Positions 17,590-27,392 of a stretch of 64,000 nt of DNA are shown one piece after another. The stretch spans positions 1,550,001 through 1,614,000 of the forward strand of contig NZ_JAFNPF010000001.1 in NCBI RefSeq assembly GCF_026535915.1. The letters run 5' to 3'. Positions within the stretch are counted from its first letter, which is position 1, and each line of letters opens with the position of its first letter. The translations under genes were made by a program, and so were the position numbers. The notes below the pieces were generated by a model. That model worked only from the letters and a program-made list of their open reading frames with translations, made no database searches and was not told where the DNA came from. Source of the DNA: Snodgrassella sp945267035 (GTDB taxonomy: Bacteria > Pseudomonadota > Gammaproteobacteria > Burkholderiales > Neisseriaceae).

Positions 17590-20500
17590 ATGAAAATAAC
17601 CTGCATCAAATCTGCCATAACTAAACTGGTAGAAATTCAACACCGACACCATCATTCCAGGATCAGACAACACTTGAAGTTTACCCTCGGTTGTGCTCTC
17701 AGTTTCTTTGCTCTTGCAGAAGCATGCGCTTTTAACCTATTTGCAGAAACTCCGCTTTTTTTGCAAAACAAAGAAACCTCTACTTCTACTTACAGTATTA
17801 AGCCTAATATCACCTTTCTCATCGATGACTCAGCCAGTATGAACTATGCCTTGAGCATGGAATGTCAGTATCGTCGTCGCGCCTGTGTTACTTTAAATGC
17901 CAATAAACTCTGTTCCCGATGGGGCACATGGAGTGCTTGGAGTGGTAAAGAAAATAAAATTCCGGGCATACCCGTCTCTGGCACAACTCGTGATACAGAG
18001 GATAATGCCAATGATCCTCTAGAAAAACACATTCAAACAGAATATAAAGATTGTACTAATGTAGTTGACCAATATGGCAATGTTATAAAAAGGATCGACA
18101 CGGTTAAAAATGTACTGGCGGGTATTGTCGATGCTTATCGCTACGATTTTTATTTTAATCTACAATTAATGAATCGCTACAATACTACAGAAGGACGGCC
18201 TGCAGTCAAACCTAACTATTCCAAATTTTATGACACTGAGGATGATCTAGATTATCAGTTTATCAAAGACCACATTCTGGGTAATGCCGCATTGAATATT
18301 CCCAGCATCACGCCAGGAGGTGGGACCAACACCACTCAGCGGTTTAATGCTGTAGCGAGAAATATTGTCATCAATAAGCTTAAATACCGTTGTCAAAAAT
18401 CCTATATTATTGTTTTATCGGATGGCTTAGCCTCATCGACTCTGCCTCTGACTGACAGCACTAGTGGCCGCAAGCCAGATTCTTATGCCTATTACGATGG
18501 CTATTTTGACGGCGATACGGTTAGAAAAAGCCCTACTTTTGTAAACAGATTACAATATATGTCCGATACGCTATTGACGAAAAGTTTTGGCATATTTAGT
18601 TATAATCAAGATATTATCAATGATATCAGTACTGTGGTTGCTAAAGTGAGTCGCGCTGAAGCCAGAACCACTGATGATGCTGGTCAGCCTTGGGACAGTC
18701 CTGATCCACTGGCACATTTACCCGGTCATTCTGAAAGATTTACTCAGACAGCACAGACCTTCACCGTAGGTGCAGGTATGGGAAAAATTGGACTGACAAA
18801 CAATCAAAAGCAAGCTATTGAATATTTGAAAAATGGTGCTTCACCCAAGCCAGACTATGATCCTGTCACCAATCCTGAAAGTCGTTATTTTTTCAATGCC
18901 AATTCAAGTCAGGAACTGCTAGATACATTTAAGGGAATTTTTAAAAACATCAAAATAAACACCACCACAGCTCATGCCGATGTGGTAATGACTTCTCCCA
19001 ACATGGGTCAAACTGGTACAGCATCGAACAATATGCTGATCAAAGCGCAGATTGAAACCGGCAGTTGGAGCAGTCAACTGTGTTTTTATCCGCAACAACA
19101 AGCCGGCTCAGATCAAAATAGCTGTGAGTTACAACCGAGTTTTTCACACAGGAAACTGGTTTTAAATGACGGGCAACAATCTTACTTATATTCTAATTCT
19201 TTAGACGCTTTCAGCAATGCCACTTTTGCTATAGCCAACAATGAGCAAAAAAATCAGTCTGAGTGGCTAAACGGTTTATTAAGCTGGTATAGCCGTTCTA
19301 TGCCAGATCAAAGTATCAAACAGAAAGATTTTGTGTTGGATTATCGTTACCGCCCTACCTCCAAAGAAGGATTTGGCAATACCCGCAATATGGGCGTCAT
19401 GTTGGACAATCCAATCCAAGCCATTGGTGAAATAGTCAATGACAAACAAAAATTTCTTATCACTTCCGCCAATGATGGCATGGTCTATGTTTTTGCGGCA
19501 AGCGATGATCCTAATCACCCCTATGATCTCAAGTTTAATTACATGCCGATTGCTTTTGAACGTGATAGTGTTGATGGTACCGATTTGATTAGCCATTATT
19601 ACCAAGACCTAACTAATAACGCCTATGGCAAAGACCTTGAACATCCATTTCGCTATCTGCTCAATGGTGGTTTTACCGTCGTAGCAACCCCAAAAATGAC
19701 TAATCAATCGCAGCAAATTTTTATGCTTTCAAATATGGGTCAGGCAGGTCGAGGTGCGTTTGCGCTGAATGTTGGCGGTCAGGACTTAGTCACTGGAAAG
19801 AATATTGCCGCGGATAATTTACATAATTTCGACTGGTATCAACAACTATTTTTATTTCAAACACCAACTGGAAGCGACAATAAATTTGGTTACACCATAG
19901 GCAAACCAGCCATAGCCATTATTCGAGTAAACCGAGATACCAATGCTCCTCGCAATACTTATGGCGACCACTTACGTGAGGCTGCCATCATCAATAATGG
20001 GTTTAATTATCCTGGCATCGAAAATGAATCAGCTTTATATATTTATGATGCTTTGGGCGTAGATGTTGGTATCAATAGTTACCAACGTATTGGAGATAGC
20101 AAAGGAACCTTAATAAGAAAGTTAGTGGCTGCAAAATCCCAAGGTGGATTATCGAGTCCGGTCGTTTACGACATAGACGATGATGGCGTGGCAGATCTGG
20201 TGTATGCCGGTGATTATGGTGGCAATCTGTATCGATTTGATCTACGCAACCCTGATCCTAAAAAATGGCATGTGCAAAAAGTATTTACCGCAGATGGTCC
20301 GATTACAACCGCACCAACTTTATTTAAACCGGCCAAAGACAACAGTGACAGTCGCAATCCTTATAAAGTAGTGGTGGTATTTGGCACAGGCAGTGACATC
20401 TATCAATCAGATTTGCATAACAAAAGTCAGCAAACGATTTATGGCATTTACGATGATTACGACCTGGGTAACGCTTTTCAAGACGATGAGAATGATGAGG

Positions 20501-21261
20501 ATGGTCAAACTGGTATCGTGATTGATAATCCAGTTTCTGCGGCCGACGGGGAAGTCATTAGCTCAAGTAGCCCTCCTGATGACAATCAAGATGAAAATGA
20601 AGAGGCCTATGATTTGCGAAGCATTCAACCGCGAATAGAAACCCGAGTTTCTAAAGCTTTGATTGATAAAAGCCAGCTACTGGAACAAACCATGACCTAT
20701 GAAGGCGATACTGGTAGTCTGACCAATCTGCCCTTTTCTTCATCCAAATACAACGGCTGGTTTTTCAAACTGAATCAGGATGGCGAGCGGGTTGTTAGTC
20801 CGGTGAATGCATTATTGTCTACCGGCTATGTAGTCACACGTAGCTATAGCAGAATGAAAACGTCTTTACCACCGGATCCTTGTACCATGACCGTCAGAAA
20901 AGAAGGTAATTCAGTCATATCACGACTTACTCAATTTGATGCCAGATCTGGAGGGGCATTAAAACCAGATAATCCGCTAATCACATTTAAATATCAAAAC
21001 ACTGCATTCGATAACAGCATCAGTGTTGATGGATTATTTAATGTCATGCTTGCTACCAACAGTCATTATAATCATCTGAACGCTGGAAAATCCGGACAAC
21101 AGAAAGTACCGGGATCAGAGGCGCCAGAGGCAACCTGTCTGAAAGAAGCTCCTACGGTCTATAGCTCAGATGGATCAGAGTTAATGATTAAAAATCTCCC
21201 AGCTTGTGCCATCAGTTTCAAGAGTTTGGGATGGCGGGAAATCAAAACGGGTTATCTGTAG
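17590..21261 (+). CDS. pilC: PilC/PilY1-family type IV pilus tip protein, copy 2
   Basis: A 1223-residue paralogue of copy 1, with the same order of domains. The signal peptide hydrophobic core is TLGCALSFFALAEACA, with likely cleavage before FNLF. The von Willebrand A-like MIDAS motif is DDSASMN at about residues 79-85. The propeller calcium loop is DIDDDGVAD near residue 860, followed by AGDYGGNLYRFDL, and the C-terminus is CAISFKSLGWREIKTGYL. It differs by longer N-terminal variable loops and an acidic insertion at about 955-1020 that copy 1 lacks. The ribosome binding site before ATG 17590 is weak. Two PilC variants are also known in pathogenic Neisseria, where they differ in adhesion. 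Confidence 0.92.
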   Translation: MKITCIKSAITKLVEIQHRHHHSRIRQHLKFTLGCALSFFALAEACAFNLFAETPLFLQNKETSTSTYSIKPNITFLIDDSASMNYALSMECQYRRRACVTLNANKLCSRWGTWSAWSGKENKIPGIPVSGTTRDTEDNANDPLEKHIQTEYKDCTNVVDQYGNVIKRIDTVKNVLAGIVDAYRYDFYFNLQLMNRYNTTEGRPAVKPNYSKFYDTEDDLDYQFIKDHILGNAALNIPSITPGGGTNTTQRFNAVARNIVINKLKYRCQKSYIIVLSDGLASSTLPLTDSTSGRKPDSYAYYDGYFDGDTVRKSPTFVNRLQYMSDTLLTKSFGIFSYNQDIINDISTVVAKVSRAEARTTDDAGQPWDSPDPLAHLPGHSERFTQTAQTFTVGAGMGKIGLTNNQKQAIEYLKNGASPKPDYDPVTNPESRYFFNANSSQELLDTFKGIFKNIKINTTTAHADVVMTSPNMGQTGTASNNMLIKAQIETGSWSSQLCFYPQQQAGSDQNSCELQPSFSHRKLVLNDGQQSYLYSNSLDAFSNATFAIANNEQKNQSEWLNGLLSWYSRSMPDQSIKQKDFVLDYRYRPTSKEGFGNTRNMGVMLDNPIQAIGEIVNDKQKFLITSANDGMVYVFAASDDPNHPYDLKFNYMPIAFERDSVDGTDLISHYYQDLTNNAYGKDLEHPFRYLLNGGFTVVATPKMTNQSQQIFMLSNMGQAGRGAFALNVGGQDLVTGKNIAADNLHNFDWYQQLFLFQTPTGSDNKFGYTIGKPAIAIIRVNRDTNAPRNTYGDHLREAAIINNGFNYPGIENESALYIYDALGVDVGINSYQRIGDSKGTLIRKLVAAKSQGGLSSPVVYDIDDDGVADLVYAGDYGGNLYRFDLRNPDPKKWHVQKVFTADGPITTAPTLFKPAKDNSDSRNPYKVVVVFGTGSDIYQSDLHNKSQQTIYGIYDDYDLGNAFQDDENDEDGQTGIVIDNPVSAADGEVISSSSPPDDNQDENEEAYDLRSIQPRIETRVSKALIDKSQLLEQTMTYEGDTGSLTNLPFSSSKYNGWFFKLNQDGERVVSPVNALLSTGYVVTRSYSRMKTSLPPDPCTMTVRKEGNSVISRLTQFDARSGGALKPDNPLITFKYQNTAFDNSISVDGLFNVMLATNSHYNHLNAGKSGQQKVPGSEAPEATCLKEAPTVYSSDGSELMIKNLPACAISFKSLGWREIKTGYL

Positions 21262-21270
21262 TCAATAATA

Positions 21271-21297
21271 AAAGGTCAGATTTGCAATCTGACCTTT
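21271..21297 (+). terminator. Terminator of pilC copy 2
   Basis: AAAGGTCAGATT and AATCTGACCTTT form a 12-bp stem with a 3-base loop. The arms repeat those behind copy 1. Confidence 0.75.
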
Positions 21298-22400
21298 CAT
21301 CACCTTGCCAAAAAACCAAAACAAAGTATAAGCCATCAAACTTGCATCAATTTATCGCCATTACTTGATAGACAATTAAAATCAATCCTCATCCATGTAT
21401 CAACAGTTCATGGTATTGACACAATATTTATCGTTAGTAAAAATCAATTAGCCCATACATGATTATGGCTATCCATCGCTTTAGTCAGAGCGGCTGATCC
21501 GCCTATTCAATACATACCTAACCAATTCTATCGCGGTCGATTTAATAGCTGTGTTTACCTTAATCAAAAAAGCTAACGCAGTAGATATAATAAGTAATAT
21601 TAAGTTTTCTCGATTATTCATGCTCAAAAAAGCAAAACACAGAAATTAAATGGATATCTTTTGACGATGTATAGATCTTTAGCTTGCACCACAATAAACC
21701 AGCATGAATCAAACCAGCTGGTGATCATAGAAAATACCGTCTAAGCTATATTTTATATTTGTTTTTTTTAGCCTTTTATTTTTAATAATAGTATTGTTAT
21801 AGCAAAAAATCGCGCCAGACAACATCATAGGTTTTAATCATCGTTGAGATGTACTGGAAGCATAATCGCATTAGCAGTTTTCAAGCTAAAGTTTAAAAGA
21901 TTAACAATCCTCAATGGTCAGTCAAGCTAAATCCTGCTCATACCACCAATGATTAGCAGCATAAAAGAAAACCAGCCGGTGTACAGGCAATTTGCTCTAG
22001 TCAAAATAAGGGATGAATGCAGCTACCTAATTCATATATCCAGTAAGAACGGGAAAAAATATTCAAATTTTTACCACATTGAACTAAAGCCCAGATAGTA
22101 AATTATTGCTCACGAAAATTATCAATCAAATTTATGCTGATTTGTTCCTTTTTTCATTTAGGAGCTTTTTTCATATTCGATTGAGTCACAATGAAGTGAT
22201 TGTTATATACCGACTAAGTAATAAATCAACAATAAATCCTAATGTAATCCTAGCGTATCTTGATTAAATAATCATGCTAAATAAACAACCACCCAAAGAG
22301 GTTATTTATATCAGACAGCCATACAATATTGCCGACTCAGCCAAGATTGAACTTAAAATTATATCTTTTGCAAAAGCGTTTTTTTAATGTACGTCCTAAA
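21298..22400. other. Long gene-poor region after pilC copy 2
   Basis: About 1.1 kb with no gene of normal size. The only candidate is a 46-codon minus-strand ORF at 21481-21621. The rest is AT-rich without terminators, tRNAs or repeats that I can identify. Confidence 0.45.
21481..21621 (-). CDS. Candidate small membrane protein (46 residues)
   Basis: An ATG-started ORF on the minus strand encodes 46 residues: a short polar N-terminus (MNNREN), one hydrophobic segment (LILLIISTALAFLI, about residues 7-20), then a basic tail ending VLNRRISRSD. The base composition is less AT-rich than the flanks, which is why I list it. The ribosome binding site is poor (GAG close to the ATG). I do not recognise it. 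A chance ORF remains quite possible. Confidence 0.25.
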   Translation of the reverse strand: MNNRENLILLIISTALAFLIKVNTAIKSTAIELVRYVLNRRISRSD

Positions 22401-22790
22401 TTAAAATAAATTATCCAGCATTTTGCTTTCTTGCCGCCCTCTTTCTTCTTCTAATCTTTTCACTTCCCTGGCTTTATCAAGATTTTTATCTATTACCTGC
22501 TTGAGATCGGCATTAGACGCATCTTGTCTATCTGTTGGCTCTAAATCTGCTTTTTTTGGCGACTTATTACTAAAAAGAAACAAATATGCCATCCATATCA
22601 TGCCTAGAATTAAAGCCCATTTAAGTAATTTACTTTTAGAAGATGAGCCTTCCTGCTGTTGAAAATCTTTTTCAGAATAAGTGTATCCTACTATCTCTCC
22701 TCTGAGGTCTAGATACTCAGCTTCAGATACTCGTCCATTTTTATATAACCGCTCAAGTTTTTCCAACTGATTTATTTTGCTCGCTTTCAT
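22401..22790 (-). CDS. Small membrane protein with SHOCT-like N-terminus
   Basis: A 129-residue protein of unknown function. Residues 8-33 (QLEKLERLYKNGRVSEAEYLDLRGEI) resemble the SHOCT motif, a short helical pair seen in many small bacterial proteins. One transmembrane helix follows (KWALILGMIWMAYLFLF, about 57-73). The C-terminus is charged and helical, rich in Asp, Lys, Glu and Arg. It stands alone on the minus strand with weak translation signals. The coding character is convincing because of the ordered domain layout; its role is unknown. Confidence 0.65.
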   Translation of the reverse strand: MKASKINQLEKLERLYKNGRVSEAEYLDLRGEIVGYTYSEKDFQQQEGSSSKSKLLKWALILGMIWMAYLFLFSNKSPKKADLEPTDRQDASNADLKQVIDKNLDKAREVKRLEEERGRQESKMLDNLF

Positions 22791-23159
22791 AGTTAAATAT
22801 TTTTCTCTTTTAGTCTTTTGTATGTCAATTTTAATGGCTAGGTTTTAGCTCGCCGAAACTCATTATTTATTGCTATCTTGTTCAATGAGCATTACGCAGT
22901 CATTGCAGTGCTGTATAGATTGATTTCTAACCATAGCATCAAGATGCTTGTTTACACAGTCATATAAAAATAATAGATCTGTTTATTTCATCAAGCCAGG
23001 GATTGCAATTCAATAGTGCCAAAATTTCACCTTTTTCTCATCAGAGGTCATACACATTTTGCATTGATCTTTTTTCCTTTCGATACCATTCTATGCAGTC
23101 ATTAACTTTATCGATCATTAAACATCAGTGTTACCGGAAAAAAAATTTTCCTAAATTAT
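22791..23159. other. Intergenic region between two small minus-strand genes
   Basis: About 370 AT-rich bases. I see no gene, hairpin or repeat of note. Confidence 0.4.
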
Positions 23160-23552
23160 TCATTCATCTTTATATAAGCTATAAACATTAGAAAATATTT
23201 CGCCTTGATCGTTATCAAGACGATCTTCAATTAATTTAATCTGATCCCCTTTTTTATAAGAATCGAATTTAAACGTGGGTTTTAACTTGATTGCTAATGG
23301 GTAAGGTTTATCATTAGGTAAACGACAAGCATGATCAGTTTTACCTGCTTTTTCTGCATTGGTGATTAAAACATTAATTTCTAAAAAGCTGAATTCTCGT
23401 TCCTGCTCACCCCTGCCAACAGAAAAAATAGCTAGTTCTGGATCGCTTAGTAACGTACCAGACAGCACACAACGATTTGGCTCAGAAGCGGTAGCCAACT
23501 GACTAAGCAATAAGCTGATCATTAAACTGATCAAATAGCATGTATGTTTCAT
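23160..23552 (-). CDS. Secreted hypothetical protein
   Basis: A 130-residue protein of unknown function with a clear signal peptide: MKHTCYLISLMISLL followed by a probable signal peptidase I site, LATA before SEPNRC. The mature part has two cysteines (NRCVLSG and DHACRLP) that could form a periplasmic disulfide. The frame is open seven residues further (to 23573), but ATG 23552 gives the proper signal peptide start. It has no obvious operon partner. Confidence 0.65.
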   Translation of the reverse strand: MKHTCYLISLMISLLLSQLATASEPNRCVLSGTLLSDPELAIFSVGRGEQEREFSFLEINVLITNAEKAGKTDHACRLPNDKPYPLAIKLKPTFKFDSYKKGDQIKLIEDRLDNDQGEIFSNVYSLYKDE

Positions 23553-23901
23553 CCTCACCCAAGACTCCATCATTTATATTATCGATATCATAACCGTCTA
23601 TTTTATTGTATTAATATTAACAATTCTTGTGTGCTTATTAATTCAATATTAAAACCGTGAATTTGATCTTAATGGATCAAAAGCTTTGAGCCTGTTCCGA
23701 GCAAATAGCAATTCAAGCTGAACGGTTAATCTGGTAAATTCAAAATTATGTTTTAGGCAAAAGAATAAATGAGCTCGAATTAGTGCGAAACTTATTTAAC
23801 GAGCGATGTAGCACAGATGGATTGAAAATGAAGGTAATACATCAAGCTATATCGTAATATAAAAAATGCAGCGTAATCGATAGATTACACTGCATTAGTA
23901 T
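23553..23901. other. Intergenic region, secreted protein to tRNA-Thr
   Basis: About 350 AT-rich bases between minus-strand elements. No gene and no clear terminator for tRNA-Thr were found. Confidence 0.4.
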
Positions 23902-23977
23902 TGGTGCCGGTACCAAGAGTCGAACTCGGGACCTTCTGATTACAAGTCAGCTGCTCTACCAACTGAGCTATACCGGC
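23902..23977 (-). tRNA. tRNA-Thr (anticodon UGU)
   Basis: On the minus strand the acceptor stem is GCCGGTA/TACCGGC, the anticodon loop CTTGTAA gives TGT, and CCA is encoded. Confidence 0.96.
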
Positions 23978-23990
23978 TGAAGAGATGCGC

Positions 23991-24019
23991 ATTATGCGCA
24001 ATTAAGCGGAAAGATGCAA
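23991..24019 (-). promoter_or_regulatory. Promoter of tRNA-Thr
   Basis: On the minus strand TTGCAT (24014-24019) and CATAAT (23991-23996) are 17 bases apart, ending 14 bases before the tRNA. A GC-rich stretch follows the -10, as expected of a stable RNA promoter. Confidence 0.65.
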
Positions 24020-24136
24020 GCTTTTTTTAGAGAATTTTTTTAATTTCAAATCAAGCTATTGATTTAAAAATAGATGTTTAATCAATTTTTAGCTATTGTC
24101 TGACACAAGCTAACTTATTTGTCAGCGCGTTTGTAT

Positions 24137-24142
24137 TATAAT
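24137..24142 (+). promoter_or_regulatory. Candidate -10 element of uraA
   Basis: A perfect TATAAT 31 bases before the uraA ATG; the -35 position (CTTATT) is poor. The implied leader is only about 25 bases. Confidence 0.4.
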
Positions 24143-24172
24143 CCCTCAATTTGTTCAAGAGGAGTCCTATGA

Positions 24173-25402
24173 ATGGGGCATCAATTTAAGTTGGCAATTG
24201 CCGGCGCGCAGATTTTGTTCGTTGCATTTGGCGCCATGGTTCTGGTGCCATTGCTAACCGGTCTAAATCCAGCTCTGGCGCTGTTGGGTGCGGGTGTGGG
24301 AACATTGCTGTTTCAACTATGTACCAAACGGAAGGTACCTATCTATCTGGGTTCTTCTTTCGCTTTTATCGCTCCTATCATTTATGCCATGCATGAGTGG
24401 GGGTTGGCTTCAACCATGTTTGGCTTATTTGCAGCAGGTTTTATGTATTTTGTGTTTGCTGCGCTGATCAAATGGCGTGGTTTAGCTGCTGTGCATCGAC
24501 TGCTGCCTGCCGTGGTCATCGGTCCGGTCATTATGGTCATTGGTTTATCGGTAGCGGCGGTAGCGTGTAATATGGCTATGGGTAAATCAGGAGATCAACA
24601 AGTTTTTGACTACAGCCAGTCTTTGTTGCTATCTGGCTTTACTTTTGCCGTAACCGTTATTGTAACGGTGTTCGGTTCAAAAATGATGCGATTGATCCCA
24701 ATTCTGATCGGCGTGGCCGCAGGCTATATACTCGCGCTGGTAACCGGCATGGTCGATACCCATGCTATGGCAGCAGCACCTTGGTTCGCTGTGCCGAAAT
24801 TTACCTCACCTGCAGTAAACTGGCAGGCCGCTTTGTTTATGCTACCGGTGGCGATAGCGCCGGCAATTGAACATATCGGCGGTATTATGGCGATTGGTAA
24901 AGTTACGGGTGAAGATTATATTCAATCACCTGGATTGCATCGTACATTATTCGGTGATGGTCTTGGCGTTTGTGTTGCCGGTCTGATTGGTGGACCTCCG
25001 GTCACTACTTATGGTGAAGTGACCGGAGCGGTGATGATTACTAAAAACAGTAATCCGGTCATTATGACTTGGGCGGCTATTTTCGCTATTTTTATGGCGT
25101 TCTTTGGTAAATTCAATGCTTTTCTTAGCTCTATTCCGTTGCCAGTAATGGGCGGTATTATGTTGCTATTATTTGGGACTATAGCTTCATTGGGGTTGAA
25201 AACGCTGATTGACGCCAAAGTAGACCTTATGTTGCCGAGAAATTTGGTGATTGTGAGTTCTGTCTTAACAGTTGGTGTAGGTGGCATGATTGTTAAAATC
25301 GGTTCTATGGCGTTTGCCGGTGTAGGTCTATGTGCCATACTGGCTATAGTGTTGAATCTGATTTTACCTAAACCAAAAATAAGCTCTGAAGTAGATCACT
25401 AA
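24173..25402 (+). CDS. uraA: Uracil permease (NCS2 family)
   Basis: An inner-membrane uracil:proton symporter of 409 residues with the NCS2 fold of 14 helices. Visible family motifs include LGSSFAFIAPI near the half helix TM3, and PAIEHIGGI in TM8 with the Glu that binds the pyrimidine. The signature GLGVCVAGLIGGPPVTTYGE follows. The start has a good AAGAGGAG site eight bases upstream. A tiny out-of-frame ORF (ATG at 24169, six codons) overlaps this start. It is transcribed alone and ends in a strong terminator. Confidence 0.93.
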   Translation: MGHQFKLAIAGAQILFVAFGAMVLVPLLTGLNPALALLGAGVGTLLFQLCTKRKVPIYLGSSFAFIAPIIYAMHEWGLASTMFGLFAAGFMYFVFAALIKWRGLAAVHRLLPAVVIGPVIMVIGLSVAAVACNMAMGKSGDQQVFDYSQSLLLSGFTFAVTVIVTVFGSKMMRLIPILIGVAAGYILALVTGMVDTHAMAAAPWFAVPKFTSPAVNWQAALFMLPVAIAPAIEHIGGIMAIGKVTGEDYIQSPGLHRTLFGDGLGVCVAGLIGGPPVTTYGEVTGAVMITKNSNPVIMTWAAIFAIFMAFFGKFNAFLSSIPLPVMGGIMLLLFGTIASLGLKTLIDAKVDLMLPRNLVIVSSVLTVGVGGMIVKIGSMAFAGVGLCAILAIVLNLILPKPKISSEVDH

Positions 25403-25421
25403 TTTAATTCATTTTTTTCTT

Positions 25422-25460
25422 AAAGCTGCCATTCAAATTCAGATGGCAGCTTTTATTTTT
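25422..25460 (+). terminator. Terminator of uraA
   Basis: AAAGCTGCCAT (25422-25432) pairs with ATGGCAGCTTT, followed by TATTTTTG. It is a classical intrinsic terminator. Confidence 0.85.
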
Positions 25461-25693
25461 GTTAGATTAATTTACCTAAATACTCTATTACTATCAAAAT
25501 AATACACAATGTGTCGTTATATTACTTACGTTCAGTAACTATTACGCACATTAAAATATTGTTAGCAGAAATTAATTAATTGCATTAGAATTGTCAGATA
25601 AGATAACAAACGCCTATCCACCTTTAACTGGGATTAATGGACGGCGTTTTTACGTTGATCACTGAATCTTTGTATATGACTGTTAGTTAATTT

Positions 25694-27373
25694 ATGTCAC
25701 AAGATAATGTTTACCTGTTAAAACCTCATGAACGTCCGATGATGGCAGGATCTCCTTCATTTCCTGACCATCCGTTGCAACGTCGGTTTTGGTATGCAGT
25801 TATTGGGGTGATTGTGGGCTTAACAGCAGGATTCACCAACGGTATGTTGCTGGCAAATATCCCTCAAATTCAAGGCTATCTCGGTCTGAATCCTGTACAA
25901 GGTGGCTGGGTCATGGTTTCTTACTATATGTCCAGTGCCATAATCAGCGTTTTGTTATTTAAAATTCGTCAGGCGTTTGGTCTACCTCGATATGTTCGCT
26001 ATATTGTCTTAGGTTTAATCTTAACCAATTGTATGCAGTTCTTTTTCCATAACTATTATATGGAACTTTTTGCCCGCTGCATTAGCGGATTGGTTGGCGG
26101 AAGTTTAAACAGCATGGCGATGTACTACATGATGCAAGCCATGCCAACCGTGCACAGAGCCAAGGGCATTATTCTTGGTCTGGGATTGACCCAGTTAAGT
26201 CAGCCTATAGCTCGAGTAATTTCCCCGTTGATTTTGCAACATGAACAGTTTCAATTAATTTTTAGTTTTCAGTTAGGCATGGCTTTGCTGGTATCCGCAG
26301 CCGTGTGGTTATTACCGATTCCGTCCGGTTATCTGGAAAAATCTTTTGAAAAAATAGATTTAATCAGCTTCCCTTTAATGGCAACTGGTATTGCCTTTAT
26401 TTGTGCTGGTGCCGTACAGGGACGCATTGTATGGTGGGATAAAGATTGGATAGGTTATCTTTTTGTGGCTGGTTTCATTTGTTGCATGATCTCTGCCATT
26501 ATTGAATACAACCGCAAAAATCCGATGTTAGACATCAAATGGATATTACACGCCAATGGCATGTTACAAGTGCTGGTTTTTGGTTCTTTGATTCGCGTCG
26601 CCTTGTCGGAACAAAATATGGGTGCTGCCGGTTTGCTCACTGTATTGGGGCTCAGTAGTGATCAGATGGTTCATTTCTATACAGTGATTACTATTGGCGC
26701 TACTTGCGGGCTATTATGCAGTGCGTTTGCTTTTAAGGTCACTGATATTAAATTACCCTTGGTTATCTCTTTTGCTGTGATTGCAATCGCCTCCTTTATG
26801 GAAGTTGGTCAAAATCAATGGTCACGACCAATCAACTTTTATCTGCCTGAATTCTTAATTGCTTTTGCCTCATTGTTTTTCTTCGGTCCAGTTATGATGG
26901 AGGGCATGATCCGCGCTTTAGCTAAAGGTTCAGATTACATCATGAGTTTCAGCGCGGTATTTGGTTTTTCGCAAACCGTTGGTGGATTAATGGGCTCAGC
27001 ATTACTCAATGCGTTTATTACCATTCGCACACGCATCCATCTAATCAATAGCGCAGATGGCGTTAACTTATCGGATCCGTTGGTGAATCAACTGATTCAG
27101 CAAAATGCAGCTGCTGCACAACGCTATAGTAACGATAGTGTATGGAATCACGCCTATGGAGTAAGTAAACTGATTCAACAAGACACGGTTTTGGCGCAAA
27201 TTGCAGCTTATAACGATCTGTTTGTAACCGTTGGTGTCGGTTCATTGATTTGCTTTTTAGTGGTTGGAGGACATCGCTGGTGGCACCAGTTCCGTGGCAC
27301 CAACCCAATTAGTCGAGAATTAAAATTTTTTGCCGCTGCTGTCCAGCGTGCAAGACAAGAATCGTCAAAATAA
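25694..27373 (+). CDS. MFS drug efflux pump, DHA2 (EmrB-like) family
   Basis: An inner-membrane proton-driven transporter of 559 residues with about 14 predicted helices, as in the DHA2/EmrB family. TM1 contains GLTAGFTNGMLLANIPQIQ, and the loop after TM2 is followed by ISVLLFKIRQAFGLPR. It begins with a hydrophilic 30-residue N-terminus. The downstream HlyD-family adaptor and outer-membrane channel are spaced by 19 and -4 bases, so the three form one tripartite exporter. Substrate is unknown; family members export hydrophobic drugs, fatty acids or siderophores. Confidence 0.87.
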   Translation: MSQDNVYLLKPHERPMMAGSPSFPDHPLQRRFWYAVIGVIVGLTAGFTNGMLLANIPQIQGYLGLNPVQGGWVMVSYYMSSAIISVLLFKIRQAFGLPRYVRYIVLGLILTNCMQFFFHNYYMELFARCISGLVGGSLNSMAMYYMMQAMPTVHRAKGIILGLGLTQLSQPIARVISPLILQHEQFQLIFSFQLGMALLVSAAVWLLPIPSGYLEKSFEKIDLISFPLMATGIAFICAGAVQGRIVWWDKDWIGYLFVAGFICCMISAIIEYNRKNPMLDIKWILHANGMLQVLVFGSLIRVALSEQNMGAAGLLTVLGLSSDQMVHFYTVITIGATCGLLCSAFAFKVTDIKLPLVISFAVIAIASFMEVGQNQWSRPINFYLPEFLIAFASLFFFGPVMMEGMIRALAKGSDYIMSFSAVFGFSQTVGGLMGSALLNAFITIRTRIHLINSADGVNLSDPLVNQLIQQNAAAAQRYSNDSVWNHAYGVSKLIQQDTVLAQIAAYNDLFVTVGVGSLICFLVVGGHRWWHQFRGTNPISRELKFFAAAVQRARQESSK

Positions 27374-27392
27374 TACTATTGACAGGATCATT

